From: CAVXAE01 sp044225565
GTDB lineage: Bacteria > Pseudomonadota > Gammaproteobacteria > Steroidobacterales > Steroidobacteraceae
Assembly: GCA_044225565.1 (NCBI GenBank)
Contig: JBGAIL010000056.1
Coordinates: 1 to 24,720, forward strand
DNA: 24,720 bases
Direction: 5' to 3'
Shown here one piece after another: positions 17,379 to 24,604 of this stretch. Position 1 is the stretch's first letter. Each line of letters begins with the position of its first letter. The notes beneath the pieces were generated by a model. It did not search any database. It saw only the letters and a program-made list of their open reading frames with translations, and was not told the DNA's origin. The position numbers and the translations under genes were made by a program.

Positions 17379-18704
17379 TCACGCCTCCCGCCGCCGATGC
17401 GCAGACGAAAGGAATCCCAGCCACAACGTGCGCCAGGCGTGCCATGCGAACGTGAGGCCCTGCCATGCCGTGACGATGATGAATCCGGCCGGACCAGCGC
17501 CCACGAGCAGAGCGAGCGCCATGATGGTCATGGTGATGTTGCGGCGGGCGATGACGCTGCGGACGCGCTCGTCCAGCGGAGTGGATGCGTGCAGGGCGTG
17601 GCCCATGCGCGCCCTGCCGATGCCGAGCACGATGCGGTCCGCGAAATAGAAGACGATGAGCCAGACGGCTGCCTGGTATAGCGGGTCTTCCCAGCTGCGG
17701 CCCCCCAGCCCCCACGCCCACGCGAAGTACCAGAACGGCGGATGCACCTGATCCAGGCCATGGTCGAGCACGTTGCCGATGGCGGAATCCGTGAGAGTGA
17801 GACGCGCGAGCTTGCCGTCGACGCTATCCAGCACGCTCATGACGTATGCGCACACGAAACCGGCGACCCAATGCGCGCCGGCGAAGAGCGGAACCGCAGC
17901 GAACGCGAGAATGATGGACAACACGGTGACGGTGTTCGGATGGATACGCCAGCGCACGCAGAAGCGCACGGCCGGCCAGACGAGCGGCGGGTACACGTGC
18001 GAGGTGAGGAAATCGGTGGAGCCCTTGTAGTTGTCCAGGAACATCTTGCGCTCGAGCTGGCGGCGACTGGCTGCGTCGTCCACGCGATAGATCCAATAAG
18101 GCAGCGAGCGGCGCAGCTTGTCGATGTAGGCGGGGAAGGAGTGTTCGTCGAGCGGTGCGATGACGCCTTGTGCCAGCAGCGCGTCGGCGACAGCGGCGAG
18201 ATCCGTGGCGTCCTGTGGAATGGCGACGCTGGTAGCCGCATCAACGACGTCGGACGAAATGGCGCTGGCAAAAGTGTGTGCCGGCAAGTGCGTCTGCGAA
18301 CTTGCATCAAGCCGCATGGCCACTGCGCGGCCAACGCCCTCACCCCGCGAAGCGACGCAGGGCGCCTCGACCTTGCCGAGGAATTGAATCAGCCGCGGAT
18401 CGATCACGGTCGCGCCATCGACGGCGACCAGGTGCGGCATTTTGGCGAGCGCGCGCTTCAGCCGCGTGACGAGCGGCGCCGCATCGGCATCGATCTGCGC
18501 ACCTGGCCAGTTCGCCGTCGCGGCGCCCGGCCCGGAGATCACCACTCTGGCGGCGGTCTTGCCGATGCTGCGCCGCAGGCGCTCGAGCGGCGCGAGGCCG
18601 AACAGGCTTTCGGCGCGCGCCAGCCCGCTCGTGTCGATCCAGAGCACCGGGACGGGTTCGGTCGCGCCGGATCCGGAGCCGGGCATGCCGGGTCTGGACG
18701 TCAT
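17379..18704 (-). CDS. CDP-alcohol phosphotransferase with degenerate N-terminal nucleotidyltransferase-like domain (copy 1)
   Basis: A 441-residue membrane enzyme. Residues about 20-185 look like a worn-down nucleotidyltransferase domain (FGLAPLERLRR, VVISGP, LVAVDGATVIDPRLIQFL) lacking the G-x-G-x-R loop. After YKGSTDFLT (226-234) comes the CDP-alcohol phosphotransferase domain. Its catalytic motif is complete: D293-x2-D296-G297-x2-A300-R301-x8-G310-x3-D314-x3-D318. Several membrane helices surround it (SIILAFAAVPLFAGAHWVAG, YQAAVWLIVFYFA, IMALALLVGAGPAGFIIV). The architecture recalls IPCT/DIPPS-type enzymes that join a CDP-alcohol to an acceptor alcohol. It overlaps the lptG stop as ATGA at 18704; the longer open frame upstream lies inside lptG and is rejected. 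A paralogue is encoded at 22493-23641. Acceptor and head group are unknown. Confidence 0.88.
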   Translation of the reverse strand: MTSRPGMPGSGSGATEPVPVLWIDTSGLARAESLFGLAPLERLRRSIGKTAARVVISGPGAATANWPGAQIDADAAPLVTRLKRALAKMPHLVAVDGATVIDPRLIQFLGKVEAPCVASRGEGVGRAVAMRLDASSQTHLPAHTFASAISSDVVDAATSVAIPQDATDLAAVADALLAQGVIAPLDEHSFPAYIDKLRRSLPYWIYRVDDAASRRQLERKMFLDNYKGSTDFLTSHVYPPLVWPAVRFCVRWRIHPNTVTVLSIILAFAAVPLFAGAHWVAGFVCAYVMSVLDSVDGKLARLTLTDSAIGNVLDHGLDQVHPPFWYFAWAWGLGGRSWEDPLYQAAVWLIVFYFADRIVLGIGRARMGHALHASTPLDERVRSVIARRNITMTIMALALLVGAGPAGFIIVTAWQGLTFAWHAWRTLWLGFLSSAHRRREA

Positions 18705-19766
18705 ATCCGGTCGTAGGAATGCAGTTGCACGAGGCCGATCAGGGTGAACAGCGCCGGGGCCGCCACCGCCGCCCACACGGCCGGCAGCTTTCCGCTGGTG
18801 CCGAGCGCCGACATGATGCCGTCGCACAGCAGGAATCCCAGGCCCAGGGCCAGGGCGAGCAGCAATCGGCCCCCGCCGCCGCCCCGCTCCAGCGTGGTGG
18901 CCGGAGCCAGCGCGAGCAACAACATGATGAAGAGTCCCAGTGGTGCGGTGAACGAGCGCAGCAGCACGGTCTGGTAATAGCTCAGCGGCTGTCCCCCGAC
19001 GCGCTCGCCCACGATGACGTCGACCAGCATCATACTCGACAGGTGCGGTTGCGCGACGTCGAGCTGCATGACGTCTTCGGGCCGCAGGTTCGCCTTCCAC
19101 GCGCGCTGCGCCTCCTTCGCCCGCGCTGCGCCTTCGGGAGCGACGCGCAGATCCTCGATGCCCTCGAGCGACCATTCGCTACCGACCCATCTGGCGTCGC
19201 GGGCGTGCGTGCGCAGCGTCAACGTGCCATCGGCTCCGCGCTCATAGATGCGCAGGCCCTGAAGATGCCGGCCGTTGGGGCTCGTGCGCTCGATCGAAAC
19301 GGGCCCCGCGCTGGTGTGCACCCAGCGCGGATCGGAAACGGTGCGCTCGGGCGGCGCGTGATCGTCCCACCACTTTGAGGTTCGACTCGGTCAGGGGCAC
19401 GATGCCCTGCGTCAGCGCGAGCTGCAGCACCGCGAAGAGCAGCGGCACCGGCAGCAGATGGCGCAGCAGGCGAGACATGCTCACGCCCGCCGAACGCAGG
19501 GCCGTGATCTCGTGGCTCCGCGCCATCGCGAAGAAAGTGGACATGGCGCCGAGCAGCACGGCGAGCGGCAGAGCGACCACCAGCTCCGCCGGCAGGCGCA
19601 GCAACGCGTACCGCACGATGCCGGAAAACCCGAGATCGCGATCCAGGATGTCCGTGGTGACGTCGAGCAGCTCGAGCAGTTGCATGAGGCCCGCAAGCAC
19701 GGCGAGCGTCCCCAGCATCTGCCCTGCGACGCGACGGCGCAGATAGCACCCGAGCACCCGCCTCAC
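18701..19766 (-). pseudogene. lptG: LptG-like permease subunit, one-base frameshift (possibly sequence error)
   Basis: Two frames together give about 354 residues, the length of LptG. The N-terminal frame starts at the GTG at 19766, overlapping the lptF stop as GTGA, with AAGGA six bases upstream. It encodes VRRVLGCYLRRRVAGQ and the first helices through PLAVLLGAMSTFFAMARSHEITALRSAGVS, a classic YjgP/YjgQ signature. The frame is lost after LTESNLK. Removing one base from an AAA run (19374-19376) restores LKWWDDHAPPERTV and the periplasmic beta-jellyroll (WVHTSAGPVSIER, LQGLRIYER), then the last three helices. LptG with LptF forms the transmembrane part of the ABC exporter that extracts lipopolysaccharide. 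Here it is encoded among lipid-synthesis genes. If the extra base is real, only a truncated subunit would be made. Confidence 0.85.
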
Positions 19767-21019
19767 GCCGTATCCTTCTTCCGCTTGCGGCCGATGCCTT
19801 CGAGCTTCGATTCGATGGCGCTGACCGCCCGCACCACCGGATTGTCGCCGGGCCACTTGAGGCTGCTGCGGAAAAGCCAGATGCCCAGCACGCCGAACAG
19901 CGCGTAAGGCGTCCACACCGCCACGGGCGCGAAGGCCCGCCCGCTTTCGGCAAGGCTCTCGCCGAGCTGCAACGCCTGATTCAGCCCCAGCAGCGCGAGT
20001 GCCGCGAACACGACGCCCGGCGCGCGACGGCCCCGCTTCGCCGCCATGCCGAGCGGCAACGCAAGCAGCGGCAGCAACGGCGGCAATACGGTTCGCGCGA
20101 GTCGCCCATGCAGCTCGCCGGCCCGCTCGTGCGCCACGACCTTGGGATCTTCCATTTCGCTCACCGGCGTTCCCTTCCAGAGCTCGGGAATCGTGAGCTC
20201 ACGCACCGATTCGCCGCGGGCGCGGAATGGAGGCGGGGCCGGCGTGAAGTCGCCATCGATGCGGCCCTGAGCAAAGCGAACCGTGGACACGCTGCCATCC
20301 GGCTTGTCGCGGACGATGAGTCCGTTCTCGAGCTCGAGCAGCAGCCGCGTGCCCTCCGGAACGAGGCGCCCTCGCTGCGCGGTGATGATCTCCTCGCCGG
20401 CATTCGTCTTGCCGGCGCCGGCCGCGCCCGGGCCAGCCTCTGCGGCGCCCGCTTCGCCGCGACGCTCGACGAACACGCCCTGCAGCTGGCGGCCATCGGG
20501 CCCGACCGAATCCGCGCTCATCGTGAAGCCATGCACGGCACTGACGAAACGGTTGTCCTCCACCCGCGCGTTCCAGCCCGCCTGCAGCGCATTGTGGGTG
20601 GCTACGTGATAGCCGTATCGCGACAGCGGCTGCAGATACCCGAACAGATAGAAATTGAAGGCGGTGAGCAGCACTGCGACACCGAAAAACGGCACGGCCA
20701 CGCGAGTGATGGACCGCCCCGTCGCGAGCATGACGTCGAGCTCGTTGTCGTCGCCGGAGCGCGCTACGGCCATGAAGATGGCGGCGAAGAAAGCCGTCGG
20801 CACCGCGAGGCCCAGATAGTGCGGCACCAGCGTCGCCGCCATCTCCAGCACCACCGAAATGGCAGCCCCGCTCGCGGCCGCCATGTCGAACAGGCGCAGC
20901 AGCCGTTCCAGCAGTTGCGCCAGCAGCAGCACGCCGAGCGACAGCGCCAGTGGCCCCGCGAGCGATTGCAGCGTGTACCAATCGAGACGATCGGGAAGCA
21001 GGCGCCGCAGCGTGGGCAC
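19763..21019 (-). CDS. lptF: LptF-like permease subunit
   Basis: A 418-residue YjgP/YjgQ-family inner-membrane protein. The first helices are about 18-40, 52-80 and 103-125, with the coupling segment VARSGDDNELDVMLATGRSI that contacts the LptB ATPase. A periplasmic beta-jellyroll follows at about 130-300, with an Ala/Gly-rich insertion near 205-225 (GEAGAAEAGPGAAGAGKTN). Three C-terminal helices begin at ARTVLPPLLPLLALPLGMAAKRG. It lacks the usual very short N-terminus and is longer than the roughly 366 residues of E. coli LptF, partly through that insertion and a basic tail. The GTG start lies six bases after the HIT-protein stop, with GGAGG about ten bases upstream. With the next gene it forms an exporter pair; no LptB is encoded in the window. 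Confidence 0.9.
   Translation of the reverse strand: MPTLRRLLPDRLDWYTLQSLAGPLALSLGVLLLAQLLERLLRLFDMAAASGAAISVVLEMAATLVPHYLGLAVPTAFFAAIFMAVARSGDDNELDVMLATGRSITRVAVPFFGVAVLLTAFNFYLFGYLQPLSRYGYHVATHNALQAGWNARVEDNRFVSAVHGFTMSADSVGPDGRQLQGVFVERRGEAGAAEAGPGAAGAGKTNAGEEIITAQRGRLVPEGTRLLLELENGLIVRDKPDGSVSTVRFAQGRIDGDFTPAPPPFRARGESVRELTIPELWKGTPVSEMEDPKVVAHERAGELHGRLARTVLPPLLPLLALPLGMAAKRGRRAPGVVFAALALLGLNQALQLGESLAESGRAFAPVAVWTPYALFGVLGIWLFRSSLKWPGDNPVVRAVSAIESKLEGIGRKRKKDTA
19773..19777 (-). promoter_or_regulatory. Ribosome binding site for lptG
   Basis: AAGGA on the coding strand lies six bases before the GTG at 19766, inside the last codons of lptF. It supports the GTGA overlap as the true start and translational coupling. 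Confidence 0.6.
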
Positions 21020-21025
21020 GATCGA

Positions 21026-21511
21026 TCAGCCTCCGGCGTTCGCCCAGGCTTTGCGCAGGCGCTCGAGCAAGGCCTCGCGCGCTTCGGAGTCCGGCGTCAC
21101 CGCAGGTTCCAGCATCGGCACGGCCGGCCAACCCGCGTCCCGATATTCCACGCCGGCGAAATTCCGGGGGCTGGAATAGCGCGGGATCACGTGAAAGTGC
21201 ACGTCCGGGTCGACCATCATCAGCATCAGGTAGTTGATGCGCTCGTAGGCGACCACTTCACGCAGCATGGCTTCGACGCGGCTCACGACGCCCTGCAGCT
21301 CGGCGAAGGCTTCGACGCTCACCGCCGAGAAGGCCTGAACGGGCTCGCGGCAGACGAGCACCAGCGAGCCCAGCGTGGGTTGCTTCGGGCGCAGCAGCAC
21401 CGTCCAGCGCGCGGTCTGCGCGATGCGCGAGCCGGGGTCGCCGAACTTGGTTTCGGTGGCATTGGCCATGATTGCGGAGCTCCCTGCCTTGCGGTCTTTC
21501 GGTGCCGTCAT
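21026..21511 (-). CDS. HIT-family nucleotide-binding protein with altered His triad
   Basis: A 161-residue protein of the histidine-triad superfamily, which are nucleotide hydrolases or transferases acting on nucleoside phosphate bonds. The core is NYLMLMMVDPDVHFHVIPRYSSPRNFAG. The catalytic region reads D103-V-H105-F-H107-V-I against the usual H-x-H-x-H, so the first His is replaced by Asp while the middle catalytic His remains. Upstream WTVLLRPKQPTLGSLVLVCRE matches the family's beta-strand and loop. The ATG at 21511 overlaps the metallophosphoesterase stop as ATGA; an ATG at 21469 is an alternative. Cytosolic by lack of any signal. In this operon it may cleave a nucleotide-activated lipid or head group or dispose of CMP/CDP products, but that is inference. 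Confidence 0.85.
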   Translation of the reverse strand: MTAPKDRKAGSSAIMANATETKFGDPGSRIAQTARWTVLLRPKQPTLGSLVLVCREPVQAFSAVSVEAFAELQGVVSRVEAMLREVVAYERINYLMLMMVDPDVHFHVIPRYSSPRNFAGVEYRDAGWPAVPMLEPAVTPDSEAREALLERLRKAWANAGG

Positions 21512-22407
21512 TCTATGCCGGCGCGGGGGAGGCAGAGCTCATAGCGCGCGGCATCGACGAAGGCTGCGTCCGCTACCGACCATTGCCGCACCAGCACGTC
21601 GGCCCGCCAAGGCTGGCCGGCGGCCGGCAGGGTGACGTAATGCCAGCGTGCCCCTTCGTCGTGGGGGCTGGGCAGCGCCGAGGAAGACGGCACGCAAACG
21701 CAGGGAATGGGACCACGAGGGCCGGAGACGGAATCGAGGCGCGCGTCGCGTGCATGACCGTGAAGCACCAGCTCCGCACCGACGCGCTCCAGCACAGCGC
21801 GCAGTGCGGCTCGATCCGCCAGGGCCTTGCGCCGGCTGACGGCGTGATCCGCCACCGGATGATGCAGCATCACGATGCGCAGCCGGGCCGCCGCGGCCTC
21901 GGCTGCGAGAATGGATTCCAGGCGCTCGAGCTGCCGATGGCCCAGGCGACCCGAAGCCAGCAGCGGTGCGGTGGGCACGGCCGAGTTGAGGCCGATGAAC
22001 GCCACGCCGTCGCGACGATGCACGTACGGCCAGTCTCCGCCGGAGCGGGCCCAGGCCTGCCAGAGGCCGAGGCCTTCGGCCTCCGCCACAGATACCAGCG
22101 CGTCGTGGTTGCCGGGCACCAGGCTGAGCCGCCCGGGCGGGGCCAGCGCTTCGAGCCACACCGCAGCGCGGCGGAACTCCTCGGGCAGCGAAAAATTGGT
22201 GACGTCGCCCGTGATGACGAGGTGATCCGGGCGGTGCGCACCGAGGTCGGCCACCGGCGCCTCGAGGATCTCCGGGCGCTGCAGGTGCCGCCGCCGCCGC
22301 CAGGACCAGGCACTCAGCTGCCGCTTGGAGAGACGCTGCGCGGGCGCGAGGCGCGGATCGAACGGCAGATGCAGGTCCGAGATGTGCGCAAACGTAAGCG
22401 CGTTCAC
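21508..22407 (-). CDS. Metallophosphoesterase (calcineurin-like)
   Basis: A 299-residue two-metal phosphoesterase with every core motif: D11-x-H13 (HISDLHL), G-D68 (VITGDVTNF), G-N100-H101-D (VPGNHD), MLHHP with His181/His182, and H215-G-H217. No signal peptide, so it is cytosolic. Relatives include cAMP phosphodiesterase, LpxH-type UDP-diacylglucosamine pyrophosphatase and phospholipid or nucleotide pyrophosphatases. It begins the leftward operon and overlaps the HIT gene, so hydrolysis of a CDP-activated intermediate or a phosphorylated lipid is a reasonable guess. The GTG start at 22407 is only seven codons before the conserved HISDLHL, has no visible ribosome site, and follows TTATCT directly, so the transcript could be nearly leaderless. 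Confidence 0.88.
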   Translation of the reverse strand: MNALTFAHISDLHLPFDPRLAPAQRLSKRQLSAWSWRRRRHLQRPEILEAPVADLGAHRPDHLVITGDVTNFSLPEEFRRAAVWLEALAPPGRLSLVPGNHDALVSVAEAEGLGLWQAWARSGGDWPYVHRRDGVAFIGLNSAVPTAPLLASGRLGHRQLERLESILAAEAAAARLRIVMLHHPVADHAVSRRKALADRAALRAVLERVGAELVLHGHARDARLDSVSGPRGPIPCVCVPSSSALPSPHDEGARWHYVTLPAAGQPWRADVLVRQWSVADAAFVDAARYELCLPRAGIE

Positions 22408-22414
22408 AGATAAT
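22385..22414 (+). promoter_or_regulatory. Candidate promoter for the rightward CDP-alcohol phosphotransferase gene
   Basis: GATAAT (22409-22414, five of six consensus) is preceded 18 bases earlier by TGCGCA (three of six). It straddles the start of the divergent metallophosphoesterase gene and would give a leader of about 70 bases. The -35 is weak, so confidence is low. Confidence 0.3.
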
Positions 22415-22492
22415 GCCGACCCGCTTGCTGACTCGCCCGATCATGCCACACGCCCCCGCCGGCCTTCAGCCCTCGTGAGCCCGGAGCCTGAC

Positions 22493-23641
22493 GTGCCTGC
22501 CCCCGCCGGGGATGTCGTGGGGCAATCTGCGCTGCGCATCTGGGGATTGCCTTCGGAAGTGCGGCTGCGCCGGCAGCTGGCGCGCGCCGGCGCCGGGATT
22601 GCGGACGGCGTGGCCGCGCAGGCCGATGCGACCGCGAGCCCGGCGTCGAATGCGCGCGCGTCGAGTCGCATCGTGCTGGTTCGCGCGGATTGGGTGTACG
22701 ACGAAGCGATCGTCCGCGGCCTGGTGCGGGCGCCTCACGATCTCGCATTGATGGCACCGGATGGCCAGTGCGTTGCACTGGTGGTTCCTGCAGCGCGGCG
22801 CACTGAAGCGACTCCTCTGCTCGAAACAGGCCGCGCCCCGGCGGGCCTTCCCAAGCTGACGCCAGCGCAACTCACGGATGGTTACAACGACACGCTGCGC
22901 AAGCGCGAGCCGCCTTATCTCATGGCGCTCACCGCCGAAGCGCTGCCTGCCATCGAAGCCCGCGTGTTCGGCGGCGCGTACAAAGGCGTCACGGATCTGG
23001 TCACGCTGTACTGGTGGCCCCGCCCGGCGCGAGCGGTGACGCGCGTTTGCGCGAACCTCGGCATCACGCCCAACATGGTCACGACCGCGAGCCTCGTGCT
23101 GGTGCTGGCTGCGATGTGGGCGTTCTGGAATGGTCACTACGCAATGGGCCTGCTCGCCGCATGGCCCATGACCTTCCTCGACACCGTCGACGGCAAGCTG
23201 GCCCGGGTGACGCTGCAGTCCTCACCCTTCGGCAACGTGTTCGACCACTCGATCGATCTCATCCATCCGCCGTTCTGGTGGTGGGCGTGGGTCGTGGGAC
23301 TCACGCCTGCCGGCCTGCCGCTCGAGCACGCATCGCTGGTCCTCACGGTGATCATCGCGGGCTACGTGCTGCAGCGGATCGAGGAAGGCCTGTTCATCGC
23401 CTGCTTCAAGATGGACATGCACGTGTGGCAGCGCTTCGACAGCCGGCTGCGGTTGATCACGGCGCGGCGGAACCCGAATCTGTTGATCCTGACGGCTGCG
23501 ACGCTGATCGGCCGGCCGGACTGGGGCATCGCCGCGGTGGCCGTGTGGGTGGCGGTGTGCCTGGTCGTTCATGCCGTCCGGCTGGCGCAGGCGGCGCTGG
23601 CGAGGCGGCATGGCCCGTTGCGATCGTGGCTGGCGAGCTGA
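22493..23641 (+). CDS. CDP-alcohol phosphotransferase with degenerate N-terminal nucleotidyltransferase-like domain (copy 2)
   Basis: A 382-residue membrane enzyme paralogous to the one at 17379-18704. The N-terminal part (about 10-120) has IWGLPSEVRLRR and IVLVRADWVYDEAIVRGL, echoes of a nucleotidyltransferase fold without its catalytic loop. YKGVTDLVT (163-171) precedes the catalytic domain. The motif is intact: D230-x2-D233-G234-x2-A237-R238-x8-G247-x3-D251-x3-D255. Both copies continue with HPPFW and W.GL, a shared subfamily mark. Membrane helices include ASLVLVLAAMWAFWNGHYAMGLLAAW and LVLTVIIAGYVLQ. I chose the GTG at 22493 because GGAG lies six bases before it; a GTG at 22475 is possible, and the open frame back to 22325 overlaps the divergent gene. 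It should transfer a phospho-alcohol from a CDP donor; substrates are unknown. Confidence 0.87.
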   Translation: MPAPAGDVVGQSALRIWGLPSEVRLRRQLARAGAGIADGVAAQADATASPASNARASSRIVLVRADWVYDEAIVRGLVRAPHDLALMAPDGQCVALVVPAARRTEATPLLETGRAPAGLPKLTPAQLTDGYNDTLRKREPPYLMALTAEALPAIEARVFGGAYKGVTDLVTLYWWPRPARAVTRVCANLGITPNMVTTASLVLVLAAMWAFWNGHYAMGLLAAWPMTFLDTVDGKLARVTLQSSPFGNVFDHSIDLIHPPFWWWAWVVGLTPAGLPLEHASLVLTVIIAGYVLQRIEEGLFIACFKMDMHVWQRFDSRLRLITARRNPNLLILTAATLIGRPDWGIAAVAVWVAVCLVVHAVRLAQAALARRHGPLRSWLAS

Positions 23642-23665
23642 CCGGCCGTCGTTTACGGTGACGGG

Positions 23666-24604
23666 GTGAGCGGCGAGCAACTCCACACGGCAATCGATTC
23701 CGAGCTGCGGCGCGCGGTGCCAGCGCCGGTGACGGAGCTGGCTGAGCAGCTCGCGAGACGCGGCGGAGAGCACACGGTGGCAGTGCTGTTTTATGGCTCG
23801 GCGCTGCGCGGGGCGGCGCTTGAAGGCGTGCTCGATTACTACGTACTGCTGGATCGCGTGAGCGCATGGGATGGTTCGCGCGTGGCGGCCTTCGCCAATC
23901 GCCTGCTTCCGCCCAACGTCGGCTACTTCGAGGGTCAGGTGGCAGGCGCACCGCTGCGGGCGAAGTACGCTGTGCTGAGCCTTCAGCAATTTCGCGACGG
24001 CATGTCGGCCAAAGCTCTCGACACCACGCTGTGGGCGCGCTTCTCGCAACCTTGCGCGTGCGTGTGGTCCCGTTCGACGGCGGATCGGGAAGCGGTGGTG
24101 GACGCAGTGAGTGGAGCCGTGGTCACCGCCGCTCGGTGGGCCGCAGAACTGGGCCCCTCCTCCGCCGTGGCGACCGGGTTCTGGCGCGCACTGTTCGCTC
24201 GAACCTATGGCGCCGAGCTGCGAGTGGAGCGCTCGGTGCGCAGCAGCGACATCGTGGATCGCGATGCGGAGCGTTACACCAGCATGCTGCCCCCGGCGTG
24301 GAGCCTGGCCGGCATCGATTTCGAAACGTCCGGCGACGGTCAGCTCACGCCTCGCCTGAATCCCGCCGCCCGCCGTTCCGCCGCTCGCCGCTGGGCCTGG
24401 CGCCAGCGGCTCGGCAAGCCGCTCAACCTCCTGCGCCTGCTGAAGGCGGCCTTCACGTTCGATGGCGCGATGGACTACGTCGCATGGAAGGTGGAACGCC
24501 ACTCCGGCGTGCGCATCGAGGTAGCGCCGTGGCAGCGGCGCTTCCCGCTGCTTGCCGCGCCGGGCTTGTACTGGCGGCTGCGAAGGCGCGGGGTGCTGCG
24601 CTGA
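23666..24604 (+). CDS. TAM41-like putative CTP:lipid-phosphate cytidylyltransferase
   Basis: A 312-residue protein with features of the TAM41 (mitochondrial CDP-diacylglycerol synthase) family of nucleotidyltransferase folds. AVLFYGSALRGAALEGVLDYYVLLDRVSAW (39-68) matches the family's GS...hD-hhh-hhD...W pattern, with Gly44-Ser45 as nucleotide loop and Asp57 as likely metal ligand. LLPPNVGYFE follows, then AKYAVLSLQQF...LDTTLWARFSQP (about 99-127), resembling KYGV....L..W..LY.AGR..KP of TAM41. The C-terminus is basic with no clear membrane helix, so it probably binds the membrane surface. It starts 24 bases after the CDP-alcohol phosphotransferase, so the two likely work in sequence: one making a CDP-lipid, the other using it. 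Family assignment is from remembered motif resemblance, not a search. Confidence 0.65.
   Translation: MSGEQLHTAIDSELRRAVPAPVTELAEQLARRGGEHTVAVLFYGSALRGAALEGVLDYYVLLDRVSAWDGSRVAAFANRLLPPNVGYFEGQVAGAPLRAKYAVLSLQQFRDGMSAKALDTTLWARFSQPCACVWSRSTADREAVVDAVSGAVVTAARWAAELGPSSAVATGFWRALFARTYGAELRVERSVRSSDIVDRDAERYTSMLPPAWSLAGIDFETSGDGQLTPRLNPAARRSAARRWAWRQRLGKPLNLLRLLKAAFTFDGAMDYVAWKVERHSGVRIEVAPWQRRFPLLAAPGLYWRLRRRGVLR

Noticed and set aside
18705..19175. N-terminal extension of the first CDP-alcohol phosphotransferase
   Set aside because: It lies inside lptG in another frame and is Arg/Gly-rich; the ATG at 18704 overlapping the lptG stop is a normal coupled start.
20108..21544. 478-codon rightward open frame across lptF and the HIT gene
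   Set aside because: Antisense to two clear genes, composition typical of a shadow frame, no recognisable motif.
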